Below, piece by piece: positions 38,240 to 46,605 of a DNA stretch of 64,000 nt. Every line of letters starts with the position of its first letter. The first letter of the stretch is position 1. Location of the stretch: contig NZ_AP025318.1 in assembly GCF_036492835.1 (NCBI RefSeq), positions 124,001-188,000 of the forward strand. Direction: 5' to 3'. The position numbers and the translations under genes are program-made. This DNA comes from Fulvitalea axinellae (GTDB taxonomy: Bacteria > Bacteroidota > Bacteroidia > Cytophagales > Cyclobacteriaceae). The notes below the pieces were generated by a model. It saw only the letters and a program-made list of their open reading frames with translations, did no database searches and was not told the origin of the DNA.

Positions 38240-39063
38240 AAAAATATGATTTTGTATGGAACATAAAACAACTGTGCAACGCAAAAAAATCCTTATCCTT
38301 CCTTAAGGCCGGGCAAATTGTGGCGTAAACCCGGCAACACAATAGATAAAACAATTATAAAGGCGTCAGGGTATCTTTAAAGGCACCAAACCGAGTAACG
38401 GTAGGTATTTATTCGACAACCACAGCAACCACTTGCCGTTACGCGAAAAGGATTTTCCCCTAAAAATTATCGAGTGGTTAGAGTAAAGAGACAAGCCAAC
38501 ATCCGATAGTGACCAAACCAAACGATTCTGTTAAAATTAAAACAATTTAACGTTTTAGCTTGTCAATTTTATTGAAATCATTAGCGCCCCAAGCTATTGA
38601 AAAACACCGCCCTCACCCTCCTCTACCACGCACCATTTCGGGTATTATTACGGGCACCATCACATAAAAACTTATATTTCTGATTATAGCCTATATCGGA
38701 AAAAATGCGTTTGGAGTTCGTACGCAAGGATTTTGCTTCAATGTATCCTCAAATCCCTTTATCCTAAAAATACCTATCATTCATATTGCCAGTTTGAATA
38801 CCATTCTCTTATATTAGCAATACAAACGGAGATATTCCGTCTACTTTTCTATCGCATCGTCAGTATTTACCATTTTCACCTCCTGGAAAATTATACTTTC
38901 CCGGGAACTACCTTTTATTGTCTCTTTTTATTAAAAAGAAATTCATCAGATGTCCCTGAGGTTACCGGGATATTAATGTAGACACGTGCCTTAGACCATG
39001 CGCCAATACATAAAAAATACTATGCCTACTGATAATTCATTAGAAAAGATACGGAAAAGGACA
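38240..39063. other. Divergent regulatory region between operon and LamG-SARP regulator
   Basis: No supported gene lies here. The operon side holds the hairpin GCCGGG...CCCGGC (38308-38335). A short palindrome, ACGGAGATATTCCGT, is near 38825-38840. The region must hold the promoters of both transcripts and is the natural place for the operator of the divergent regulator, but I cannot mark either promoter reliably. Confidence 0.5.
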
Positions 39064-41142
39064 ATGCGAACCGTTATGCTCACTTTCTTCGCCTGCCTTT
39101 ATTTTTTCCCCTTATTTGCCCAAGACGATGGCAGAATCAACTCACCCGAGCACGAGTTAGCAAATAAGACTATCCTTATAAAACGAAAAGACAACAAACT
39201 ACCGGTAGAACTAATACAAAACAATAAGCCAAGGGCCTATACATTCGAAAACGCCAAAGCGGGCTATCCGACTTTTATCGACTTATCCATAGAAGAGGAT
39301 CCAAAGATATTGGATATATGGAGAAGAACGGGAAGGCAACCAACATATGTCATCCATAACGGAGAACGGGGGGCCCATCCTTCCCGGTACAGCCAAGCCG
39401 TTAACGGTTATTCCAGCCTTCTCGGAATATTGGTAGACAGTAACGGCAACCCGATGAAAGACGTCCAAATCAAGGAAATACCGGGATCATCTTATTCTTC
39501 ATATTTCCGCATCCCTTCAAAGGATATCCCCAAGTCTTTGACCTTTATAAAAAAGGGGTATTCATTCGCCCCGAATACCTTCTTTCCAAAATACTTCTCA
39601 AAGCAAGAGTTTACGTTTATAGCCCACGCTCTCCCTTTAGGCCAAGAACTGATGGCCTCGATTGCTTCAACCGGGCGGTTCGATGCCAAAGCGGACCCCA
39701 AAGGCCCGAAATTAATTAGGCATAATATTGAACAGGAAAATGAAGCGCTGATTTTTAACGGCTTCGACAGCTTCGGTCAGTTTCAGAGAGACAAACGATT
39801 TTCTGAATTGGACGAGTTTACGATCTTTCTCAGCGTAAAACTCAGCCCCGGCGGGTCACATGTCCAAACGTTATTTAGCCAAGACAGTAGCTTCGCCTTA
39901 AAGATCCAGACCGGAAGACACCTTATGTTCACCTTGCCGGGTGTGAATGACTATAGGTCAATGGTAAGGCTCAAAAACCCTTGGAAATGGATCGATATCG
40001 CAATTACCAAAAGTAGGGATAATACGGTTTGTCTATACGCAAACGGAAAACAGGTAGAGAGATTCCGCATACCGCAACCCAAACCGTCAACAAAGCCCAT
40101 GTTAGTCGGAAATTACCCTTGGCCCGAACCGTATAACGGGGAAATGAGAGATCTGATGATATGGAACCGGTCTATGGACGAAACCCAAATTCTTGAGCTT
40201 TTTTCTACCCCGCCAGTAACCGACACTTTCGATTTTAAAGTCTCCAAAAATATCTGGATCTCGATTGGGTCGGGTATATTATTATTCATATTCCTGATTT
40301 CTATCGTCTTTTATTATTTCAAAAAAAGAAAAGCCAATAGCTCAAAAGAGGCGGGAATAACAATACGAAAACAAGCCAAAAGGCAAGCGCAACCGACAGA
40401 GCCAATAACGAAAACCAACGAAACGACAATTTGCCTGTTCGGCCCATTTTCAATAATAAGTTCCAACAACGAAAAACTCAAAAACCGTTTTTCGCCCAAA
40501 ATGCAGGAAGCGCTTTCATTTTTCCTGATTAACCACGCCTTCGGCAATCAAAAGATTAATCCGGAACAAATTTACTCCGCCCTTTGGGAAGACCTGGATT
40601 TGGCAAGCGCCAAAAACAACCGTAGCACTTTATTCTCAAAACTCCGTAAGGTTATGGCCGAATTGCGGATCGGTGAACTCAAACACGAGTCGGGCCACTG
40701 GCTCCTCACCCTCTCCGATGATGTTAACTGCGATCTCTACGGCGTCTCGGAAGTTTTTCTGAAAGGAGGTTCTACTTTTAGGAATTCATCCGAACACAAA
40801 GAAATCCTCCAGACTCTGTCAAAGGGCAAGCTTTGCGCGTTTCTCCAAAGCGGTTGGGTAGACAAATACCGCGACGAGCTCGACAACTTGGTAGCCTCGA
40901 AGCTAAACGACTTGCCCGAAACGGATGATCACTATTGGTATCGTCTCTTGGCCGACGCTCTGCAGACTTCTGACAAATTTTCGGAAGACGGCATGGCTTA
41001 CCGCATTCGGTCGTATATCCTTCAGGGACAAATCCAGAAGGCCAAAGAGTATTTCAAAAGATACAAAAGCGAATACGACGCCGTATATAATACCGAGTAC
41101 GAAAAACGCTTCGAAGATTTTGCGCTAAGTCCGACCGCCTAG
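39064..41142 (+). CDS. Membrane-spanning regulator: LamG-like sensor, one TM helix, SARP-like DNA-binding domain
   Basis: About 692 residues from MRTVMLTFFACLYFFPLFAQ, a signal peptide preceded by AAAAGGA; two upstream in-frame ATGs (38998, 39022) lack a ribosome-binding site. The outer part includes a carboxypeptidase-regulatory-like unit (SSLLGILVDSNGNPMKDVQI) and a LamG/concanavalin-like domain (ALIFNGFDSFGQF, FTIFLSVKLSPGG, WKWIDIAITKSRDNTVCLYA, EMRDLMIWNRSMDETQILEL). One TM helix follows (WISIGSGILLFIFLISIVFY). The cytoplasmic part has a winged helix of the OmpR/SARP kind (ETTICLFGPFSIIS, LSFFLINHAFG, SALWEDLDLASAKNNRSTLF) with a short TPR-like tail. It is divergent from the SusCD/fasciclin operon and likely controls it. 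Confidence 0.8.
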   Translation: MRTVMLTFFACLYFFPLFAQDDGRINSPEHELANKTILIKRKDNKLPVELIQNNKPRAYTFENAKAGYPTFIDLSIEEDPKILDIWRRTGRQPTYVIHNGERGAHPSRYSQAVNGYSSLLGILVDSNGNPMKDVQIKEIPGSSYSSYFRIPSKDIPKSLTFIKKGYSFAPNTFFPKYFSKQEFTFIAHALPLGQELMASIASTGRFDAKADPKGPKLIRHNIEQENEALIFNGFDSFGQFQRDKRFSELDEFTIFLSVKLSPGGSHVQTLFSQDSSFALKIQTGRHLMFTLPGVNDYRSMVRLKNPWKWIDIAITKSRDNTVCLYANGKQVERFRIPQPKPSTKPMLVGNYPWPEPYNGEMRDLMIWNRSMDETQILELFSTPPVTDTFDFKVSKNIWISIGSGILLFIFLISIVFYYFKKRKANSSKEAGITIRKQAKRQAQPTEPITKTNETTICLFGPFSIISSNNEKLKNRFSPKMQEALSFFLINHAFGNQKINPEQIYSALWEDLDLASAKNNRSTLFSKLRKVMAELRIGELKHESGHWLLTLSDDVNCDLYGVSEVFLKGGSTFRNSSEHKEILQTLSKGKLCAFLQSGWVDKYRDELDNLVASKLNDLPETDDHYWYRLLADALQTSDKFSEDGMAYRIRSYILQGQIQKAKEYFKRYKSEYDAVYNTEYEKRFEDFALSPTA

Positions 41143-41199
41143 GCCTACAAAGCGAAACAATATATACGCTCCGATATTATTAGTACAAAGCAAATAGCC

Positions 41200-41270
41200 A
41201 AGCGTAAAGGCCAGCACAAAATCACCCTGAATCATTGGGATTCAGCAATGTGCGACACTTTACGCTTTTC
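41200..41270 (+). terminator. Three-stem composite terminator
   Basis: AAGCGTAAAG (41200-41209) pairs with CTTTACGCTT (41258-41267), GCACA with TGTGC, and CTGAATC with GATTCAG around a short loop. A T-rich tail follows. It lies between the regulator and the M91-like gene. Confidence 0.75.
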
Positions 41271-41341
41271 TTAAATAAACGTTCTCGCTAACCTGTCTTC
41301 ATTGAAAAAGACTTGAGGGAACCTCTACAAACATCCGGAGC

Positions 41342-42622
41342 ATGTTCTGCCACCAAAGTCATTCTAAAGCGTCTCGGAACTCCGCGGGCCATACCGGCAA
41401 GAGCCTGCTTCCGCCTAGCGGTCCGCCACCGATTCAGGCGCTTATGACTCCCGGTATGTTCAAAGCCTCTACGCCAGATACGGATCCGTCCACCCGATAT
41501 ACCGAGAATCCATTCGCCAAGGAAGTGGAAGAGCTCTTAGCCGAATACCGAGAAATTGACGGCGTTTCAAAAGCGGAAATTTACGGACGGTTCCGGGTTT
41601 TGCATCGCTTGGAGCACGCCGTATATAAGTGGAATTCCAAATGTTCCTTCTCCGAAGATGACGACCAAATACAAGCGCCTCCGCACGCCGGCGGGATGCT
41701 ACGGCTTCTCCAAGACGTACAGAATGAGCACGACCGCCTTACCGAAATGCTGATTTCCATGGGAATGACTCCCTATATGCCTGACTGGGACAATATGTTG
41801 GAGGACAAACAGGAAAGTATGAAAACCCTGTGGCGGGATGTGATTGGAGACAAAAACCTGAAAGTTGAAGACGACACCGACACCGACCATACCCTAAAAG
41901 CCGTAGGCGTACCGAACTTCAGAACCAGAGTGCACGCCATGAACGCCCGACTGATGACAACGTCCTACGGTCGCGCGATTTTGGACGAAATCTGCCACTT
42001 CCACTCCGATCCGATAAAGGTTTCGGCCAGATACACCCGAGGCGAAAGGCCCGGCGTTACCATGTCACGGGCACCGATAACGGCAACCAGTACGGCGAAA
42101 CTCATTCACCTTCCGTCCACCTGGACAGATATCGAATCCTCTGTATGCGACGATACATGGAAAACAACCGTCAGCGATCGTCTAAAAGAGACCGAGCAAC
42201 GGATTAATATTTCGGAAGCGCATCTTCGCAGAAAAGCGGAACAAAAGATAAAGAAGCAAAAAGGCGCCGCGCTTCCAATGAAGGAAATAGCTCCAGACAG
42301 TACCACAACCGAAGAGGTGCCGGGCGACGACTTTTTAAGTTTGGATGTTGAGAAAGAGACCCTTGGTCCAGAGCGACTTCACCCTTCTTTTATACGGTAC
42401 GCCGGCCACCTGATGTTTTTCTCCGAATTGGAACGAAAAGGCGGAAAATGGGGAGATGACGGCTATGATGTCAAGGATAAAACTTGGGGAGGAAATGAAC
42501 TTTGGAAAAAAATTATCGAAGACCGGGAGTCGATTCTCAGGACTGAGCACCACTTGCCTACCCGCCAATTCGTTCACGTACAGCATAATCCGATTTGGTA
42601 CCGCTCGGGAGTGGTCCGCTAA
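41342..42622 (+). CDS. Degenerate M91 (NleD-like) protein, zinc site lost, putative effector
   Basis: A 426-residue protein with no signal peptide. After a Pro/Gly-rich leader and a helical region (about 60-160), M91 scaffold motifs appear: TSYGRAILDEICHFHSDPIKVSA read in parts, HPSFIRYAGHLMFF (347-360) and EDRESILRTEHHLPTRQF near the end, which corresponds to the family ENxLRxExxLPxR segment. Where active members have HExxH after PPFI, this protein has Gly355-His356 and Phe359, so zinc binding is not expected. A coiled-coil insert of about 90 residues (DRLKETEQRINISEAHLRRK) precedes this site. The first 16 residues match the leaders at 7727 and 60446. Family assignment is by motif reading only. 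Confidence 0.65.
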   Translation: MFCHQSHSKASRNSAGHTGKSLLPPSGPPPIQALMTPGMFKASTPDTDPSTRYTENPFAKEVEELLAEYREIDGVSKAEIYGRFRVLHRLEHAVYKWNSKCSFSEDDDQIQAPPHAGGMLRLLQDVQNEHDRLTEMLISMGMTPYMPDWDNMLEDKQESMKTLWRDVIGDKNLKVEDDTDTDHTLKAVGVPNFRTRVHAMNARLMTTSYGRAILDEICHFHSDPIKVSARYTRGERPGVTMSRAPITATSTAKLIHLPSTWTDIESSVCDDTWKTTVSDRLKETEQRINISEAHLRRKAEQKIKKQKGAALPMKEIAPDSTTTEEVPGDDFLSLDVEKETLGPERLHPSFIRYAGHLMFFSELERKGGKWGDDGYDVKDKTWGGNELWKKIIEDRESILRTEHHLPTRQFVHVQHNPIWYRSGVVR

Positions 42623-42773
42623 CCCTGAAAGCGGGGGAAATCCGTCCAAATAGTCTTTTTAGCGCCTATAATTACAGCGTTAACCCTTTCAGTAACCGTC
42701 GGGAGGTTTCTTTGCCTCCGTCGTCCGGTACATTTTTGCGGGCACACACAGAACCTCTCCAACTGTTATCATT

Positions 42774-44144
42774 ATGAGAAAACTACTTTTTTCAATAGGC
42801 TTATGCCTGTTATTCGCCAGCGTATCTTTCGCCCAAAAACTCCCTCTGCCTACCAAAGAGCAAGCCGAGTGGGCCGATTGCGAAATTGGTGCAATCATCC
42901 ACTTTGATATCAACGTCTATGAGCCGTCTTACCAATGGCGCGGACAGTGGGACTACAATCCCGACCCAAAAATCTTCAACCCTACAAAACTGGACACCGA
43001 TCAGTGGGTAAAATCCGTAAAGGATATGGGCGGAAAATACGCCGTTTTGGTAGCCAAACACTGTACGGGATTCTCGCTTTGGCCCACGGAAGCGCATGAT
43101 TACAGTATCAAAAGTTCGCCTTGGAAAGGTGGTAAAGGAGATATAGTCGGCGATTTTATCAAATCCTGCAAAAAATACGGCGTAAAACCCGGACTCTACT
43201 ACAGCGCCGCCGCCAACGGCTATATGAAAGTCGACAATCCGGGATTGGTGAATTCCCGCAACAAAAAAGAGCAGGAGGAATATAACCTGATGGTGGAGCA
43301 ACAGCTCACGGAACTCTGGACAAAATACGGCGAGCTGTTCGAAATCTGGTTTGACGGTGGCGTGCTACCGGAAGAAAAAGGCGGGCCGCGCATCACCAGC
43401 CTTATGCACAAATATCAACCGCAAGCGGTTGTGTTCCAAGGCCCAAGCAAAACCCGCTCGCTCATTCGCTGGGTTGGCAATGAGCGCGGCGTGGCCCCTT
43501 ACCCTTGCTGGAGTACCCGCCACACCACCACTTCTTCGGGAGGAGACAAAGAAATAGACAAACTGCACGGCAATCCCGACGCCCCGCTTTGGTGTCCCGG
43601 CGAGGCCGACTTCCCGATTCGCCACGGAGGCTGGCAAGGCGGTTGGTTTTATCATAAAGACAACACCAAATACCTGATGAGCCTCGACGAACTGGTGGAC
43701 CGCTACTACACCACCGCCGGGCGCAATACCAATATGCTGATCGGCGTAGTGATCGACCCTAGCGGACTGGTTCCAGACGTGGACGTAAAGCGCATGAAGG
43801 AATTCGGCGACGTGATCAAAAAATGCTTTGCCAAACCGTTGGCCAAGACAAAAGGCAAAGGCGACAGCTTTGAGGTACGCCTAAGAAAATCTCCCGAAGC
43901 GAACACCGTTGTGCTGATGGAAGATATCACAAAAGGCGAAAGGGTTCGGGAGTTCACCGTATCGGGCAAGCGCCGTGGTGTATGGACAAAACTCTACAAA
44001 GGAAGCAATATTGGACATAAACACATCCTGAAATTCCCGAAAGGAAATTATGAGGCGATCAAACTGGAAATCAGGAAATCCGCTGCGGAGCCTCGTATCC
44101 GAGATTTTTCAGTATATAATATTCAGGACACTGTAGACTTATAA
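42774..44144 (+). CDS. GH29 alpha-L-fucosidase, secreted
   Basis: A 456-residue periplasmic or surface enzyme with signal peptide (cleavage at SFAQ). GH29 motifs are AEWADCEIGAIIHFDINVYE, MGGKYAVLVAKHCTGFSLWP, VGDFIKSCKKYGVKPGLYYS, and LFEIWFDGG carrying the nucleophile Asp. NTNMLIGVVIDPSGLVP follows, then a small C-terminal beta-sandwich. The family removes terminal alpha-L-fucose from glycans by a retaining mechanism. It stands alone and is followed by a terminator facing the LuxR-type regulator. Confidence 0.93.
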   Translation: MRKLLFSIGLCLLFASVSFAQKLPLPTKEQAEWADCEIGAIIHFDINVYEPSYQWRGQWDYNPDPKIFNPTKLDTDQWVKSVKDMGGKYAVLVAKHCTGFSLWPTEAHDYSIKSSPWKGGKGDIVGDFIKSCKKYGVKPGLYYSAAANGYMKVDNPGLVNSRNKKEQEEYNLMVEQQLTELWTKYGELFEIWFDGGVLPEEKGGPRITSLMHKYQPQAVVFQGPSKTRSLIRWVGNERGVAPYPCWSTRHTTTSSGGDKEIDKLHGNPDAPLWCPGEADFPIRHGGWQGGWFYHKDNTKYLMSLDELVDRYYTTAGRNTNMLIGVVIDPSGLVPDVDVKRMKEFGDVIKKCFAKPLAKTKGKGDSFEVRLRKSPEANTVVLMEDITKGERVREFTVSGKRRGVWTKLYKGSNIGHKHILKFPKGNYEAIKLEIRKSAAEPRIRDFSVYNIQDTVDL

Positions 44145-44190
44145 CAAAAAAAAGCTGGAAATCAGTTTTAATGACATAACGTGTGAAAGG

Positions 44191-44238
44191 CCAACACATG
44201 CAAGGCGTAATCGCTTTCTACACGTGTTGGTTCTTTTC
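44191..44238. terminator. Terminator between fucosidase and LuxR-type regulator
   Basis: CCAACACATG (44191-44200) pairs with CACGTGTTGG (44221-44230) with one mismatch; the interior GGCG/CGCT-rich part extends the fold. TTCTTTTCT follows on the plus strand. It separates two convergent genes. Confidence 0.65.
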
Positions 44239-44292
44239 TATTTTGGGTTTATGTAAAATCGATAATCCATATTTAGTTCTATTCCTGAAAAC

Positions 44293-46107
44293 CTAAAGCT
44301 CCTCAATCATCTCGTTAAAGGCCTCGTTACTCTCCAAGCCCAACTTTTTGCGCAAACGATAACGCGCCACTTCCACACTTTTCTGCGAAGTGTTATTGTG
44401 CAACGCAATTTCCTTCATACTGTATTTAAGTTTTACCAAAAGGCACAATTGCTTTTCGTTTTTACTCAATTGCGGGAACATTGCATCAATCCTATTTTTC
44501 AGCTCCATATTATCGCCGTCAAGATTATAGCGCATCACATCGTCTTGCTCCAAAACCTGAATATGTCGCCGTACAGTGTCGGACATCTGTTCTCCGCCGT
44601 CTTCAGTTTCCTCAAAGGTTTTCAAACATTCACGGAAAATATTCCTCCCTTCGAGCATCAAGTGGATCAGACGGTTTAGATCTTCCTTGCCTTTCTTTTG
44701 TTGGGCCACTAACAAGGCCACTTTCTCTTTCCCATCATCAAAATGCCCTTTGCCTTCTTCCAACCGATCTTTGACGGTCTTGAGCTCACGCCCTTTTTCT
44801 TCTAATTCGTCCTCATACCACTGGTACAGGCGCTTCATCCGAACAAGAAAATACGTCAGGCCAAAAGCGCCGAAAGCCAGAACCAGCCAAAAAACATATA
44901 CCGGAATGGTATAACCCGAACCTTCCCAACCCAAATTCGCCACATGTTTACGCTGATTGGGTTTAACGAATTTATTCTCGGCCATCACCTGAATCAAACT
45001 GTCCGAATACCCTTCAATATTCAGGCTGTCGCCAAATGCTTTGACGGTATCCAACTTGGACAGGTGCTGCCTAAAACCATCATTATACGTTTTATAAAGC
45101 TTTTCATGGTGACGCAACACTTCCGTAGCATAGAAATAGTCTCTCGAGGCCAACGAGAGCTCCAAAGCCCTTTTTAGATAAGGTCCCGCCTCACGAAACC
45201 TTTCCCTTCTATAAAAATAAAGAAAAGCCTTTACGTACATCTTGGCCAAAAAACGGTACTCCCTTTGCGTCGAAACCGTTACGATTATCGATTTAAAGAA
45301 AGCATCTTTCTCCTCAGGTAATCTTACAGGAACATATCCAGCTTCGGTGCCCGAATTATAGCCAGAAAAGTATCTATTCCCGTTTCTCTCCGCATCTATT
45401 TTCCGGGCTTTTTCCACAGAATAAAAGGCCCCGTAATAATCGCCCAATACCGCTAGAGTATGTGACATAGACATATAGTTGTCTACCAAACCGGCGTCAT
45501 TGGCATTCTTTTCATTGATTATTAAAGCCGAATCGAGATAGGTTTTCGCTTTGTCAAAATCCTTCTTTTTCTTCGCCAACATCGCCTTCACCTGATGTAA
45601 ATAGGCCACCCTGACATCATCACAGCTATCCGGCAATTCCGCTTTACAGCGAGCAAACAACTCTCTTCCCTCATGAGGTTCGCCAAGCAAAAAGTACCCT
45701 TCCATCAGATTCGCCAAAGCGTTCCAAGCTCCGGTCGGATGGACAACCCTGAAACATTCGTAGGCCAGCGAATCATGGCTCATGGACAACTCAAACAAAC
45801 CCATTTTTTTGTACAATACCGAGACCTTAGCGTGTTCCGTCCCAAGGCGTAAACGATTCCGAGACATAGCCCCCGCTTCCAATGACAACAGCCCGCTCTC
45901 GACTTCTTCGAGTGAGGGCACGTTCTCAACCCAACGGTTCGGTTTATACCCGTGGTATAAAAGTTTGTCTTCAGTAGTGAATCCAGTTAAGGGTTTTACC
46001 CGAAATGTCGCCTCCCCATTTTCAACATCTTCGGCAACGTATGAAAGTGCGAATACGGATCGGGATAATGATAAAAGTACAAAAAGAACAAGAACTACAG
46101 ACCTCAT
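44293..46107 (-). CDS. TPR - transmembrane - LuxR-type HTH regulator
   Basis: About 604 residues from MRSVVLVLFVLLSLSRSVFA, a signal peptide; a TTG nine codons upstream is less likely. Residues about 60-390 are periplasmic TPR-like helices (YLHQVKAMLAKKKKDFDKAK, MSMSHTLAVLGDYYGAFYSV). One TM helix (YVFWLVLAFGAFGLTYFLV) is followed by a cytoplasmic coiled coil (WYEDELEEKGRELKTVKDRL). A C-terminal LuxR/GerE helix-turn-helix follows (LSKNEKQLCLLVKLKYSMKE, SQKSVEVARYRLRKKLGL). This one-component membrane regulator type is common in Bacteroidota. It is divergent from the giant surface protein genes and may control them. Confidence 0.85.
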   Translation of the reverse strand: MRSVVLVLFVLLSLSRSVFALSYVAEDVENGEATFRVKPLTGFTTEDKLLYHGYKPNRWVENVPSLEEVESGLLSLEAGAMSRNRLRLGTEHAKVSVLYKKMGLFELSMSHDSLAYECFRVVHPTGAWNALANLMEGYFLLGEPHEGRELFARCKAELPDSCDDVRVAYLHQVKAMLAKKKKDFDKAKTYLDSALIINEKNANDAGLVDNYMSMSHTLAVLGDYYGAFYSVEKARKIDAERNGNRYFSGYNSGTEAGYVPVRLPEEKDAFFKSIIVTVSTQREYRFLAKMYVKAFLYFYRRERFREAGPYLKRALELSLASRDYFYATEVLRHHEKLYKTYNDGFRQHLSKLDTVKAFGDSLNIEGYSDSLIQVMAENKFVKPNQRKHVANLGWEGSGYTIPVYVFWLVLAFGAFGLTYFLVRMKRLYQWYEDELEEKGRELKTVKDRLEEGKGHFDDGKEKVALLVAQQKKGKEDLNRLIHLMLEGRNIFRECLKTFEETEDGGEQMSDTVRRHIQVLEQDDVMRYNLDGDNMELKNRIDAMFPQLSKNEKQLCLLVKLKYSMKEIALHNNTSQKSVEVARYRLRKKLGLESNEAFNEMIEEL

Positions 46108-46605
46108 TAGCAAACGAGTGATTTTAACGTACAAAACCCGACAAAATTAGAGAAAAAAACACCTTTTCCTCTTTTACCCCACCCTCAAAGAGCCCTTTGT
46201 AAACTATTTATCCGCCGAGTGATAACTATTTGTAAACTCAAAGGGGTGACATGGGTGTGAATCGATATCTATATTTACCCATCTATTTTCATTCATATGA
46301 AAACCTCATGAAATCAATTTAAAAAGCTATATATCAACGAAATACACCCATAAACAAAAAACAGAAAGGTTAATATCCTAAAAATGGGAATAAGGAAAAC
46401 TGGTGGCATTCCTTTCAAAAAACGCTGAAATACCCCGGTAAAAACACCAAATCCGGACATCTCATGACTCATAAATAATTGGCTCGTGAAGTGTAGTGTC
46501 AATTTTAGTGGTACCGACACACATTCTGCTCTAATGCAACCTTACTTGAAAACAAATAGATACTGTTTCAGATAAGTGATTTTTTGTTACTGAAAAAGAC
46601 CAAAC
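46108..46605. other. AT-rich divergent intergenic region
   Basis: There is no supported gene between the regulator and the first giant surface protein. AT content is high and poly-T/A tracts are common. Promoters for both directions are expected; I see no clear hairpin or repeat. Confidence 0.45.

Noticed and set aside
38733-38981. 82-codon plus-strand frame upstream of the LamG-SARP regulator
   Set aside because: Its composition is that of AT-rich non-coding DNA; no motif and no ribosome-binding site.
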